A program made the translations under genes and the position numbers. From Nephrocerus scutellatus (lineage: Eukaryota; Arthropoda; Insecta; Diptera; Pipunculidae): a stretch of DNA of 64,000 bases. Position 1 is the stretch's first letter, and each line of letters opens with the position of its first letter. The DNA is taken from positions 114,730,930 to 114,794,929 of the forward strand of contig OX352762.1 of assembly GCA_947095585.1 (NCBI GenBank). Reading direction: 5' to 3'. This document shows positions 11,261 to 24,238 of the stretch, piece by piece. The notes under the pieces are model-generated. The model searched no databases. It worked only from the letters and a program-made list of their open reading frames with translations, and was not told the DNA's origin.

Positions 11261-13114
11261 GATTTAGACCAGCGATTATTTTCTGTTTCAGAATTTTTAC
11301 AAAAAAATGCTCCTGGAAAAGAGATTAGTCTTTAATGAGAGGGTTATCGTTAGGACAAATGCACATTTAAAGGGTAGAACTAATCCTACTATTTCAAAAG
11401 GATCAACAAATTACAAAAACCTTAGACCAAATGTATTTCTAGAAAAAGTTATCTTAGCCTACTATCCTATACGGTCTGACGAGGGTGGTTAATACCGTTA
11501 AACATACAGAATTGAATACAAGTTTTTTAAGAAATATTTACATTCATACCATTAAAAACTTTTAAAATTTAAACTTTAAGTTACTATCTTTAGTACATAT
11601 ACCTATACAGCAAATGATATAAAAAGTTCTTAACAGCATATAGTATAATCAAGCGGAGTCCTTCGGCATATAAATGGATATTACACGGATGGTCCCATCT
11701 GTCCGGTTGATCCGCTAAAGTGCATTATTTTAATAGAACAACAACATGAGCAAGCATCCTTTTGCGCAACGAAAATTCCCATTATCATTACGGGAGCATT
11801 TGTTTCACTTGCATTGTACAACCCTCTAATCATACCGAACCCTAACCATTCTCCGCTTTGTTTTTCATTTTTGCAACAGACTACAGAACTACACCATTCA
11901 TGACAGCAGCACACAACAGTGTACAGAGTAGCAGTGTCCTATGTCGTTTCCTTTCAATGCTGTCATGGCGATCCACTATTTATCACAAAACAACAACAAC
12001 AACAACATAAACAACAGAAGAAAAAATCCCTAAGTTCATCCGCCGGGAAAAGTGCAAATGAATTGAAAAACACAGTTGTGGTTGCGTGTGACTATGCTCA
12101 GCGAATGTCGTGGCTTAACCCCCACGTGCGGCAAACTGAAAACTGAAAATGCATAATGGAAAACTGGAATAAACTTATACTAATTACGGAATCGCTGAAG
12201 ATTTGGAAGTCGTCCTGCCTGCTAACCACCACTCATGACAACGTTGCGGGTGTAGTGGTTATTTATATTGTGGTCATTTGTACAACTTAAATAATATCTT
12301 ATATACCGTTAACTAAACATATATATAAGAAGAAAACTAACATTAGTCCAACTTTAAAATTCTGTTTTCATTCATTTGGATTCGCTCTAGTTATAGGATA
12401 CAGGATTCACGAACGAAGCGCGGTTCAGCGTTACATTCAGCGGACGTCGTTTTCATAAAAACAAAATTTGCGCCGCAGAAACTTTTTTGTTAAAAAATAA
12501 TAATACAGACCACAGCACAGCACAAGCACCCATCCGCCGATTTCATAATTAGACACCAACATATAGCGGTGTTGGTGGTTTTTTCAGCTGCCACCGCCAT
12601 GAAAGGATATGCACGATGGTGTGCAACATTGCGGAACTCTACTGCTAGCTGCCGTTGCCTACTTTGTGAAACTTTTCGACAGGAACAAACCAAGGAAGTA
12701 GTGAAACTCATAATTAAAGTTAATTTTTTTTTGCACACGCCAGCCAGTAGTTTAACTTTTAACATATATTATACGCTTGATGTCACACGCCCCCCACCCG
12801 TTCAGCATGCGTTAAACATTGCGAAATATATCCCTAAAATGTGAGAATATCCGTTTGTGGCAGGTGTCCAAACATTAACCATATCTAGATAGTATTTCTT
12901 ATTCAAGGCTATGAGTTGGAACCTATAGTAGGATTGTTAAAAAAGCAACTCTGTACAAGTGATGGATATAGCTTCTACAGTTTATTGCTCAAACAAGGTA
13001 ACAAAAAAGACGACCTCTTGTGAAGCTCTTACCTATAAAAATGGTTTAAAAAACATCCACCGTATATTAAGTGCTATCTTTTTGAAAGAAAATCAGATTA
13101 TTTAATTGAGCATC
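11261..13114. other. No gene recognised; possible 5' continuation of the LINE
   Basis: Minus-strand sequence at 11300-11500 may hold a degraded N-terminal endonuclease piece, but no catalytic motif can be read. The rest has a CAA run at about 11988-12020 and no recognised gene. Confidence 0.45.
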
Positions 13115-13385
13115 GTTATGCTAGTAGTTAGTGCGTTGGACTTCTGAGCAGGAAAATCGAGGTTCGAATACTTTTGACGATCCCACCTCTGGGGAATGTC
13201 TTACAAACGTCCGAGAGTAATAACTTGTCACGGAAAGCTTCTCAATTCAGATACGGCATTAACCTGTAGGTCCCTTACATTTGTGTGCAAAAATGAAACA
13301 AGCTCGACAAGAATGGTCGCGAGAACCCAGGCCTTGGGCCGCATCGATCTATCGCGCCAAAATTATCATTATTATTGTAGAGGTA
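13115..13385 (+). mobile_element. tRNA-derived SINE, diverged copy
   Basis: A degraded tRNA-like head (GTTAGTGCGTTGGACTTCTG, then GAGGTTCGAATAC as the B box) leads into the body shared with the copy at 25186: GAATGTCTTACAAACGTCCG, TAACTTGTCACGGAAAGCTT and GTAGGTCCCTTACATTTGTG. It ends CCTTGGGCCGCAT...TCGCGCCAAAATTATCATTATTATTG. A pol III type transcript with no coding capacity is expected. Confidence 0.82.
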
Positions 13386-16012
13386 ATTATGATGATGAAC
13401 AGCTTTCGAAAACACTAACTAAGTTTACCAACTTCTCCCCATTTTATTATGGTCAGAACTAAACGAACTTAACAATGTAATTGTTTGAGTTCCAAAAGTG
13501 AACTCCTCTTCACGTTCCTCAAACTTATACGAGAAGATAGGAGTGCTGTCTGTCATCAGCAAAAAGGGGGATTTAGATTCGAAACATATATGAGAAGCTA
13601 AGTAACATACAAGGGAGGGTAGCATGATAGCATGCATGGGGATGAAATCTCATGTTTAAGCTTTTTACATAAATTTGGAGGTCCCAGTTGATTTTGGCGG
13701 AAATCGGCCAATCGGCAGTTTACTAGGACAGTTTTTCGAGATTTTGCAAATATCTCAAAAAGTATAGCACTTATGACAAATAAAGAAATTAAAAGAAATT
13801 ACAATAAAAAACTAAAAATAATTTAATTGCGAGCCTCAAGGTCGAACCTTATATTCAGAGGACATGAAAATTTTTCAGCGAAAGTGTGTACATTTGTACC
13901 GATCTACGTTTGTTTGTCGTGTCGTATATCTCGGCTTCTACCAGTCAAAATTTGAAGGGACTTGTTTTAAAACAATTGGCTAGCAATTGGCGAGGTAACT
14001 ACCCCTGTGAAAACTGAAAAAAATACTCAATCTACGCATCGCTATCGATTTTTTTACGTTTACACGTTTGCAAAGTAAAATGAGGTTTTTTCAGTCCATT
14101 TCAGAAATCACTTTTACTTAATGACCTATCGCTTATGAGTGAAAGACCTACATTTAACATTGCATACTATCAGGCTTTTAAGATAATTCAATGTTTAGAC
14201 TGAATTACAACTAACCAGTAAAGCTGAGAAGCTCGCTTTACTATCTTATATATTTACTGAAGATTCCAGCCCCGTCCGTAAAAAAAAGTGCTGTTGTGGT
14301 AATACCTCCATTTTTCAAAATCTTTAAATTAATTGTTTTTAATTTTTAAAAGTAAATGATGGCAGTTGGACAGACCCATGCCATTCTATTGTTAGAATCA
14401 AAATTTATGTTTCTATAGTATAACCAAGGATGCATCGTTTTCAAAAGTATTTCAAAGAACTTATTTATTGTGAATCAGATTCAAAATCCTAATCGTAATG
14501 AAATCGAAAAATTCAACTAAAAATCCTCATTCAGACGAACAAAACGAGGTTGATTTTATCAATGGACACTCAAACACACACATGCAAAGACGCATGGAAG
14601 GCCAACATTGATACAGGTACGACTGGACGTGCGACTGTGTAAACTTGGAAGGACTACAAGCCAACGTCGTAGTCGCCATCATGTCACACAGTCCAAAGGC
14701 GATTTGTAGTGGTTTTGCTAGATAACAACAACAGCACCAGGACACAGGAGTTTTGCAATGTGCGCTGCATGTCACGCCTTAATAAGTCCACGACTGGCGC
14801 TGCAACAAAAAAGCAGGACTTTTATCAGATTCAGACTGACTGGCATGTGGCATTGCATCGGATGGCTGCCGCCGGGATGCTCGTGCACGGCGTGTCGAAC
14901 TTAGTCGAGGTGAGTTTGCCGCCAGCGTTGGACTTAAAACAAGGGATTCATGCTACGGAAAATGAAGCGGGTGGCAAATAATTACGCTCGCTGCGTCCTA
15001 GAAGAGAACGCTAGAATGTACTTTGTCATACAAGCGACCACAACAACGATAGTTACTTTGTATTAATTTTTTCGTTTTGGATTTCTTTTTGGTTATCATG
15101 ATGCATGGGTTGGTTAGTCGCATACACTAGGTATCCTTTCCAGAAAGAAGAATTATTAATGTTCTCCCTCATCATTGCAACAGAACTCAGACTTTTTTTC
15201 ATGGTTATTCTTATTATAAAAGTGTTTCTGTGCGCTACAGTTTGAGGTAAGGGTTGATAATTACTGTTTTTATTTTTTTCTCCTTTTTTTCCTGTATAAG
15301 AAAATCATGATAAACTACGAAACCCCACTGCAGTGCATTATCCCGTTCGTTAAGGATTATCTTGCCTGCAAACTTTTTTTGTCTTTTTTCCTTGCAACCG
15401 ACGCACGACGGCGAAAAGTAATAAAAATCAAAGTTAATTAAAATGCCCGTGCAATACTTAAACTCCCGCTGTTGGCTTAAAAGAATATCAATGTTATTGC
15501 AATTGTTTGGTAGTTTTTTTTTGGCACGAGAATATTCGCATGTGATGGCGGGAATCGTTTTGTGTTTCTGACATAGAAACAACTGAAAAGGCAATTGCCG
15601 AACATTTGAAATAGAAAAACCGTCACACTAGGATTCAATAGAAATTTCGTTTGATCATTAATTAATGGTCAAAGTGTACTTACCAATTTGTAGGTACGAA
15701 TATAAAAGGGACTTACGTATGTATTTGCACAAAAAAAACACGTTTGTTCAAATGAAGGTTTACCTGCAAGAAAAAAAATATATTTAATTTTTATTGATAC
15801 AATAACAAATAGAGTAATAAGTATTGAAAGTTAAAGGATATAAAAAGACTTTGAATGCAATCTAAATCAATGTTGTGCAAAACGAAAAGGAACCCTTTAA
15901 TAGAAATACACACATATGATACGTAACATAAACACATTGGACTTCCGGGCAAGATCTAATAATGGCATGCAAAAAGTATACTACACAACTCATGTCCGTG
16001 ACATCGAAATGG
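13386..16012. other. No gene recognised
   Basis: AT-rich; short frames on both strands without domains. A minus frame of 119 codons at 15235-15594 is Lys/Phe rich and looks fortuitous. Confidence 0.5.
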
Positions 16013-16086
16013 ATTATAATACTAATAATAATAATATTCGGCGCGATAGACCATTGCGGTCCAAGGCCTAGCTTCTCTTCTTCTGG
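16013..16086 (-). mobile_element. SINE 3' end fragment
   Basis: On minus the segment reads AGAAGCTAGGCCTTGGACCG, CAATGGTCTATCGCGCCGAA and then a (TAT/TTA)n tail, matching the end of the SINE copies at 25186 and 38943. Only the 3' part is present. Confidence 0.8.
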
Positions 16087-17059
16087 ATTATAGGGCAATC
16101 AAAATCAGTAACATTGCTTTGGGACTAGTTCGGACGTCGCACGTCGTCAGAATGGCAACCAAACGCACAAACATGTTTCGAAAGTCCGGTATAAAATCGT
16201 ACAGTTGATAATATATGAACAAAAAATCTTGCAACGAATACGAGTCCATTAATATACACAATCTCCATCATGAGGTCTGGGGAATAATGAAATCAATAGA
16301 AGGGGTGAGGGTCTATGAGAATATCTTAAGATAGTAAAGCTATTTGTAATTCAGACTTAATTATTAGCTTAAAAGGATTTTAGTTTCATTTTTTGGGTTT
16401 TCCTCACCTTTTTTCACTTTTCCATAATTTCAGCCCTCTAGATCGTGTTAATGATGGTTAGAATGGACCTCAAAGAAGTAAAAAAAAACACGCATGAAAC
16501 ATATCAAACATTAACCCGTCGCAAGCCGAGCGCTAACCAATTGTTTTAAAATTAGTCCCATCTAATTCTCAAAAACTGACAAACTGACACATGCACACTG
16601 ATAACAATTTCCTATCCTCTGAATTATTAGTTTCCCCCCTCTGGCTCGAAATTAGTAGTAATGTAGACATTTCAAATAAAAGCGAACCTTCATAAATGCG
16701 ATTTGCTAAGAGAAACTTGACCTCACACTCGCCAATCTATCTCTAAACTTGTTTAAAACTAGCATGTCTCCGACGAAGCCTCGTTGTCAGACCATCAACA
16801 CATAAGGTTTGACATTCCCGTCAAACTGGCACATGCTTCCTCTAGACATGATCCAAAGTCTATCGACTGCAATCTGTTTCGGTGACTTGTCCTCTCTAAA
16901 TTAGATATGCTTGTCACACCTATCAAGTCCACAGGGTACCTAGATAAAGCAGCATACAAATTAAATGGTTTTTTTTAATATATCCTTATACAGTTGTTTA
17001 TTGGATCAATCGTAGATTTTTCAAATCTTAAGGACTCAAAAAAATACAATAATGTTATT
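16087..17059. other. No gene; one satellite-like unit
   Basis: 16430-16500 carries a diverged unit of the repeat arrayed at 23400-24180: TTTCAGCCCTCTAGATCGTG, then GGACCTCAAAGAAGT and a run of A. Nothing else is recognised. Confidence 0.5.
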
Positions 17060-17124
17060 TACCGGGCGCCGTGGCTCAGTGGAAAAGTGCAGGCGTTCGT
17101 GGTTCGAATCCCAGTAACACCACG
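17060..17124 (+). mobile_element. SINE tRNA-like head, isolated
   Basis: GCCGTGGCTCAGTGG (pol III A box TGGCTCAGTGG) is followed 20-odd bases later by GGTTCGAATCCCAGTAACAC (B box GGTTCGAATCC). The anticodon arm is shortened relative to 25186, so it is not a functional tRNA. The SINE body does not follow; RTE-related sequence starts about 100 bp later. Confidence 0.8.
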
Positions 17125-17224
17125 AAATCTGCCAATAATATCAATGCATTAAGCGTATGTAAGCTTCACTTGCACAGACTTAAAGAAAAGTATGCCGCTT
17201 TCGTGGATGGTAATGGATCATCAT

Positions 17225-17985
17225 TGGATCATTGACAGAACCAGTGACAAGTCACTCGTGCTTTTGAAAGCATTGAGACAGAAGCGGCGAAAATGTTATC
17301 GGACAAAACAAAGTATTTGCTGTCAATAAGAAGGGGCACGCAACACCAACCGAATGGTCAGAAAGTAATAATAGGCAGCTATGACTTTAAGGTAGTTATA
17401 GACTTTGTCTACTTTGGCTCTGCTATAACATCTGATTACGACAGCAAATTTGAAATCAATTAAAGAATCACTCTTGAGAATCGCTGTTTCTTTGGACTAA
17501 GTAGGGTAGCAAAGCCCTCTCTCGGAGCACTAAGAAGATCTGTTATATATGACTTAAATTATCGCAGTCCTGCCTTTATGGCGCTAAAGGATTGACTCTA
17601 TCGAAGGCGATTAAAGATATCCTTGGTCGATCTGAGCGAAAATGTCTTCGGACTTTCGTTGTCGGGCTTTCGAGAAGTATGAGAGAAAATTACAAATTAC
17701 TCGAGCTGTACTGCGATATCGGCTTAGTCAAAAATCGACTGGACGTTTGAGAGAGATGGCTATGACATGTAGACCGAATTGACATCAACAGTCTACTGGC
17801 CCGGAGAGTCTTCAAATCTAATCCAGAGGGACAACGCAGTAGAGAAATGTAGATGGCCGACAAAAGATAGCTGTGCACAATTGAAGGCGGTTAGAAAAAG
17901 ACCCTGTATATTGGAAAGATATATTAGTTGGGGCTCAGGTTCACCGTGAACTGTAGCGCCACCTAAGTAAGCAAAGTAAAATTGC
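17225..17985 (+). pseudogene. RTE-type LINE, RT C-terminal part and 3' end
   Basis: Frames give ESIETEAAKMLSDKTKYLLS, then IGSYDFKVVIDFVYFGSAI, ITLENRCFFGLSR, ENYKLLELYCDIGLVKNRLD and VDRIDINSLLARRVFKSNPE. This is the ordered C-terminal path of RTE elements (KTKYLLS...DFVYLGS...RRITLANRC.FGLSR...ARRVF...). Many stops and shifts. The 3' end reads CACCGTGAACTGTAGCGCCA then CCTAAGTAAG, a short tandem tail typical of RTE rather than poly(A). Confidence 0.87.
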
Positions 17986-20900
17986 ATTTTGTATAAAAGT
18001 CATTAGAAAATTTTTAGTATCTTTAATGCAACTTTATATTTTGAGCTGCAAAGTAGGCTTACGCTCAATTCAAATTGGTGCAAAACAAGGGCAAGCCCCT
18101 GCAAATAACGGATCGAAACGGAAGGATTAAAATCAATAAACTTTTCGAACGGCGAACTTTCACAATCTTTTACAATTAACATTTGCAGCAAGCTACAAGT
18201 ACACACCACCATCATCGACATGACATTCACTAAGAATTATAAGATGTAAATTCATTCATTCATTCATTCATTCATTCAATCATTCATCGATGATAAAGTT
18301 GTGTGAATTTTATCATCGTATCTATGGGTGTTCAGCAAAGAATGAGCAGAACACACCAGCAGTCAGAAGCTTTCTTTAACTTCGATTCGACCGAGCGAAG
18401 CAGAGTTGTCCGTCTGTCTGCTTTTCTTAACCAATGAAGTGGATTATTTTCAAGATCCCAACCGAATATTGTCGTCTAGTGAGGAGCAAAAAAAAGTGAG
18501 AAAGATCTGCAAAAGTTGAAATAGCCACATACATTGCGGCCGTCAGCATGGGTGGACGGACGTACAAACGGAAGGACACAAGGAAGGAAGGCAAAATAGT
18601 TTTTCCCTCAGTTGACGTACGAACTTTTTCGCCATTACATCCTGCTGCTTTAATGATGCCAGACGAAGCATTGCGTCCAAACCTCATGCTCTGCGCCCAC
18701 GGACACTGGCGGACACGTTCTTCTCCAAACGCTATCTTCTCTGTTAAATTATTTAATCATAGGATAACACGGGATTTTCTCGATGAAAACCATCAGGATG
18801 AAGTTTTTGTGTTGATGTTTTTTTTTTAATTCCTAACTTTTTCTGTCCCTCTTGGTTTGGTTTCGTCATTTTGTTGAGTTCTTTCATTGTAAGTGAGATA
18901 TGCGCGATAATTTCTTCCATTTTACTAGAAACCGTTCTGGAAGAATTTCGAAAACTCCTCTTGCATTACATCACATCCACACCGGATCAATGCGTGAATA
19001 CACGTCCTTGTCGTCGTCATCATCGTCGCAGCTTTTTTGTTATTAAATTTGGTTTCAGTTATATCGACGGTCCGCAATAAGTGGAACCAGTGGAACTAGA
19101 GAGGTGTTTTATTACTTCTGCTGCAAAAGAATGTTATTTAAATTTATCATAAATTCCTTCTCACAAAGAAAATCTGCTTCAGAGGAGCATAAGGAATCTT
19201 AAAAAGAATTTATAAAGAACGCGATAATAGTACAGCATATGCCCACAAGCAATGTTAGTATTGCGGAAGAATGTATATTTAACGAATATTATCTAGGACG
19301 TGCTTATAACAGAAAGAAAAAATAGGGAACTGAGCTAAAGCACTAAAGCATGTCCGCTTAAAGAGTTCATTAACTTTTGGAAGATTAGAAAGATTAAAAC
19401 GTCTGTCAACTCTTGATTATGATGACGATGATGACCACAACGATCATAGAGATTATACCAACTGCATAGTTGCACATCAAAAGCAAATCTTTCGATGGAC
19501 TAGTAGAAAAGTGCACTTGGATTCTCTTTCTAGATTTCAACGTTCAACCTATCATCTAGAGAAAGAGATCCGAGACTATAATCTTATACTACGAAGAACA
19601 ATCCTGAACTATCCATACAGCTATAAGCTTGAGAGCGAAACAAACTAAACTATGACCGCACCTTCAAACACAGGATATTACATATATAGCACCTTCAATT
19701 AGTGAAGTAGATAAACAATGCGATGAATGTTCTCGAATCCATGGAAATGTATTTAGATAATAGATTTTTTTGAAAGAAAATTAAATTTTTAAGAACAAAC
19801 AATGTGGGATTTTTTAAATTATTTAAGCCATACCGATATGAAGGTTGTCAAATTCAACGTGGTGAAAATTGATGACAGATACGGAAAAGGTTTTCTGGTA
19901 CACGGCTCATTAGGGTCAAAGTGGGAGTAGAAAAGTTGGTCTTTCTTAAGTCATCTACAGAGTTTGTATTTTAAAACACTTTCCTCTCCTTACACCTATT
20001 AGAGAATGATTTGCAGATATTATTTATGCCTTATTGAGACGCTCAATCGCTTTTCAAGGAAGAATCTCTTAAAAGCAAACAACACAAAATACAACAAGAC
20101 ACTAAATTTTCTTTCCCAAAGGAATATCCTAAATATTGGAAGGAATATGAAAACTTTCTTTTCCTGAGCTCATTCTACAAACATAAAATACCACCGGTGG
20201 TTGAGTTTTTTTTATGGAGAAGAAGAACAACATGAAGACCTAGCGTCTCACTTATACTTTCAAACGGTTCAAAAGTGAAAGTTACTCTAGGACTATAGTT
20301 GGGGTAGGTAATAAATTTATTGTTTTTATTATAGATAGGATTTCCACCAGCGACTTCTTGTTCACCCCTTGTTAGTCACATATTACATTAACTCGAACAG
20401 CTTCAGCAGGTTAAACTTTTGGGTGTTCTCGGCTTTGAATTCATTTCGCATTTACACAATGTATCTGAGAATATGGGGAGCTCGTTTGGCCAATTTGGCA
20501 AAATCGAAATTAGGTAACTGGAATACTTCCCGCCTCAGGGGAGTAACAAAAAAAAGGTGAATCCTGTGTTGAATTTTCGTCGAAAAAGGATCAGAAAATG
20601 AATTTAGAAACGGAATTGAATGGGGGTTGTTTTCCTCAAAAGTTACATTTAGGGCACATTTAGCACATTTAGTTGAGATATATTGTTGGTAAATTTACAC
20701 GAAGAAGTTGAAGTATTCACGTTAGTGGTTTCATTTTTTTCACATATTTATATACATATTTATATATAAAGTATTATTCAACCACACAAATTCTGTAGTA
20801 AATGAAAAGAAGAAAAAAAAAAGGATTCCTTATAACTTTCACTTCACGCTCGTACGTATATCTTGTTGTTTTATTTTCATTTTATTATCCTTTCTGTATT

Positions 20901-21459
20901 ATTTTTATATCTTTTATTCAAATTTTAATGACGACCGAAAGAAGATTTACTAGAGATTGTGCTCAATGAAATGAAGATCGTAAATTTTTAAAAAGAAATC
21001 CTTGATCTCGTTTTGGATTCTTGTCAATGAGGACAACAACTATGAAAGGACTTTTTTGCTTATTAATTCTTCAATATCTCAATGCATGGGAATAGCTAGC
21101 ACACCGCTATGATGAAGCACAAGCACGCATACACATTTAAAAGTCAATATAATTTTGTCTCTCACTGGGTGGTGTTTTTAAGCAGTTTACAAACATAAGC
21201 AAAAGTCGTATCTATACATAATACTCCTATGATGACATTCACCTACTTGTGCCGAATTGATGAAAATCATAAAAAAATATAAGAAAATACACAGAATTTT
21301 GTAATTATTTGTTATAGGAATTTTTGAATGAGGCGCAATAAATGCGAAAGGAACAATAGTGGAGCTCAATCCTTTAGTTATCGTGGGTCAATAAATTGTA
21401 GCAGTCAAAAACAGCATGCAACCAAAAATTCATTAAAGCCATCAAAGTTTACTTTAGTC
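17986..21459. other. No gene recognised
   Basis: Contains an ATTC tetranucleotide run at 18252-18292 and otherwise AT-rich sequence with short frames. I can support no exon, RNA gene or transposon domain. Confidence 0.5.
18252..18292. repeat. (ATTC)n microsatellite
   Basis: About nine ATTC units with one interruption (AATC). Confidence 0.92.
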
Positions 21460-21838
21460 TCTCAAGATTATTCAAATGGCGAAGAAGTAGCAAGAAGGGG
21501 TGACAGTAGGACTGTCTATAGCTCAATGGTGGTCGGAACTCCAATGAAGAGTTTAGATGGTGACCTTCTGATGTCGGATGAGGAGCAGCTCACTAGATGG
21601 AGAGAACATATCGCTACAGTCCTTAACAACTAAGATGATGATATGATCTTGAGCGCAAATGGAGCTTCCGAGGAAATAAATCCGCGAATTCGCACTGTAC
21701 CTCCCAGTAAAACCGAAAAAACAGCAGCAATCAATTCTCTAAAGAAAAATAAAGCGGTGGGTATTGACGGCATTTCTGCCGAAATATTCCAAGCAGCGCC
21801 AAGCACATCGCTCAAACGGAGAGCATGGGAAAATTGAT
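21460..21838 (+). pseudogene. RTE-like LINE, linker before RT
   Basis: Two adjoining pieces read LLMSDEEQLTRWREHIATVL and, after a stop, NSLKKNKAVGIDGISAEIF. This is the junction between endonuclease and RT in RTE-like elements (EQ..RW.EHF..VLN ... LK..KA.G.DGI.AE.). The frame dies near 21838, before any RT catalytic box. Confidence 0.78.
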
Positions 21839-21877
21839 CATAATTTCCCCAAGAGTGGAAAAGAGGGATGATCGTCA

Positions 21878-22271
21878 AGCTTAAAATACCCTTTCTTTGT
21901 TTCGAGACTCTCGATAGGGTGAGATTTTCCTTGCTAGGTGTAGAACCCCTTCGTCTTCAGGACTATGGCGGGCCTTACAGGACTCCATCTTGAAGATCGA
22001 TCTCTTTTTAAGGCCTAGTTTTAATTCAGGAGTGTGAGCAGTGCTGCAGTCCTGCTGCTTTCGACGAATCCCAGCTTAAAATCCCCTTTCTTGGTTTCTT
22101 GGATAGGGTGAGATTTCCTTTGCTAGGTGTAGAGACCCTTCGGTTTTAGGACTCTGGCGAGCCGTACAGGACTTCATCCAGAATTTCGATCTCTTTCAGG
22201 GCCTAGTTCTCCATTTAGTAGAGAGTGAGCAGTACTGCTTCCAACTGAATTCGGTAGGGACAGATACCCCA
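21878..22271. repeat. Tandem duplication, about 195-bp unit
   Basis: AGCTTAAAATACCCTTTCTT at 21878 recurs as AGCTTAAAATCCCCTTTCTT at 22073. Both units share GATAGGGTGAGATTT, GCTAGGTGTAGA, CCCTTCG and GGCCTAGTT blocks in the same order and end in GTGAGCAGTRCTGC. Homologous points are about 195 bp apart. No coding capacity recognised; it could be the leader or terminal region of a retroelement. Confidence 0.85.
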
Positions 22272-22399
22272 ATGCACCCGCCTGAGTGTAGACCAACGTT
22301 CTTGCCCGTATCAAATTATAATCACACCATATGTTCGTGTGGTGCTCCTGATTGTCTTTGTTTGTGCTAGACCCCCTAAATGGCGCTGGGGTCGCTTTT

Positions 22400-22545
22400 T
22401 TTTCGAAAATTCTTATTTATGGATCGATTTGGCTCAAATTCCTCAATTTACCTCGTTACAAAATTGATCACAAGATTTGGCCACCAACAAACAAACAAAC
22501 ACATGCGAACGCGAAGGTAATATAGAGAATTTACGAGTATTAAAC
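22400..22545. repeat. Unclassified interspersed repeat, copy 1
   Basis: Shares phrases such as TCACAAGATTTGGC and AATATAGAGAAT in the same order with 46100-46190. Not classified; could be part of a Helitron-related or LINE 3' sequence. Confidence 0.5.
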
Positions 22546-23399
22546 AAATTTTAAATGCATAGTGAAACCGTTTGGTACAAGCTACAAAATTTTAATTTTA
22601 AGTTTAAATTTAAATTTGTTAGACCTTAACATTGCTGTCAAATACATAACCAAACAGATTAGCAGCATTGCAGAAAATGATCTGCTGATCCTTTACAAAT
22701 TAAATATCCACGTGAATCTACGCGTCTGTATAGGAGTGTATGAAAGATAATATCTCCTCCTTTCACAGTAGCACATCAACTTATTATGGGACGTTTAAAT
22801 CTAAAGTAAAAAAGGAGACCGTGGCAAGTTGCACCGCTACGCTTGAGCGGTGTGGAGGAGGGGGAGAGAATCCAATTAAAATTCTTGCCCATTTGTAGTA
22901 ATCGTAGAATGGAATAGCGGCACCATGAACCGTATCCCCTCATCCAACTGCTCATTTTTTTCCAACATCATTTTCCACAGCGAATTGGATTTCATCTTTT
23001 CTGTATGCATATTCGCTTTCAAATATAACATTAAAAGCTATTCGCGCCTTTCGGGCATGCATTAAAAATTCAACAGAAAAATGGTAAACAAAAACACCAT
23101 ACACATATACATATGTACTTGTAATGAGCTACAGTCGGTAGCTACCGACAATACGATATCAAAAAAGTGAAACTTAACCAAATCATCAGTGGCATTAAAG
23201 TTTTGTAAATGGACAGAATTAAGAACAACAAATACATTACTCTTCCTGGTACATATGTTAAGTTCTCAAATAGAAATAGGGGCATTACTATTGTGGATTG
23301 CGTATTTCGTATTTTAAGATTGGTAAGACATCTGGACAGTACTGCACCGATTCAAAAGAGGAAGAGAATCGCCAAAATATCTGTTTTTGAGGTCGGGCT
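22546..23399. other. No gene recognised
   Basis: AT-rich sequence with no supported feature. Confidence 0.5.
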
Positions 23400-24180
23400 T
23401 ATTTCAAAGAATTTTCTTTTTTCCACGCTTTACACGGGCCACACTCGTTTCGCGACACGCGTCAAAAGCGGGATATCAAAATGGTTCCCTGACATTGAGC
23501 CTCTCACAAAATTTCAGCCCTCTAGGTCATGCGAAAACTGGTTAAAAAAGGCCTCAAAAAACGAGAAAATGGCGCGATTTGAAACCATCACACGTTTCAC
23601 ACACGAAATTTGACACACGTCACACTTAGAATATAATTTAGGACTTAGACACTCACAAAATTTCAGCTCTCTAAGTCGTATGGAAGATGGCTAAAAAGGA
23701 CCTCAAAGAAGTCGAAAAAACAAAAATTTCAACCAATCGCATGCGACACGCGTCGGAATATAAAAAATGCTATTTTGGACTTATACACAAAATTTCAGAG
23801 CTCTAGGTCGTGTTGAAGGTGGTTAAAAATAACCTCAAAAAACGAGAAATAGTGACGCGTCACACTCACCTACTTCAAAGTATTTTCTTTTTTCCATGTA
23901 TCACACGCGTCACACGCGGGATATCAAAATTGGCGCTTGACATTGAGCTGCTCACAAAATTTCGGCCCTCTAGGTCGTGCGAAATGTGGTTAAAAATGAC
24001 CTCAATAAACGAGAAAATAGCGACATTTCCACCCATAACACGCGGAATATTTAAAATCCTATTTGGGACTCAGACAGTCACGATCACGGTGGTTAAAAAA
24101 GACCTCAAAAAAATCGAAAAAACAATAATTTCCACCTATCACACGGGCCACACGCGGAATATAAAAAATGTTGGTGGGCT
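23400..24180 (+). repeat. Satellite-like array with CACACGCG motifs
   Basis: Units recur at about 23511, 23658, 23789, 23956 and, incomplete, 24080. Each carries AAAATTTCAGCCCTCTAGGT-like text, then GTGGTTAAAAANGACCTCAA, an A-rich stretch, and a block such as CACACGCGTCACACGCGG followed by AATATNAAAAT. Spacing is irregular at 131-167 bp. Two chance open frames run through the array but follow the repeat and have no domain. Reversed units lie at 31675-31960. Confidence 0.85.
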
Positions 24181-24238
24181 GGAAAGCCTTGTGCACTGCG
24201 ACCTTAAGGTCTATTGTGTGTCTCACATGTCTACCACA

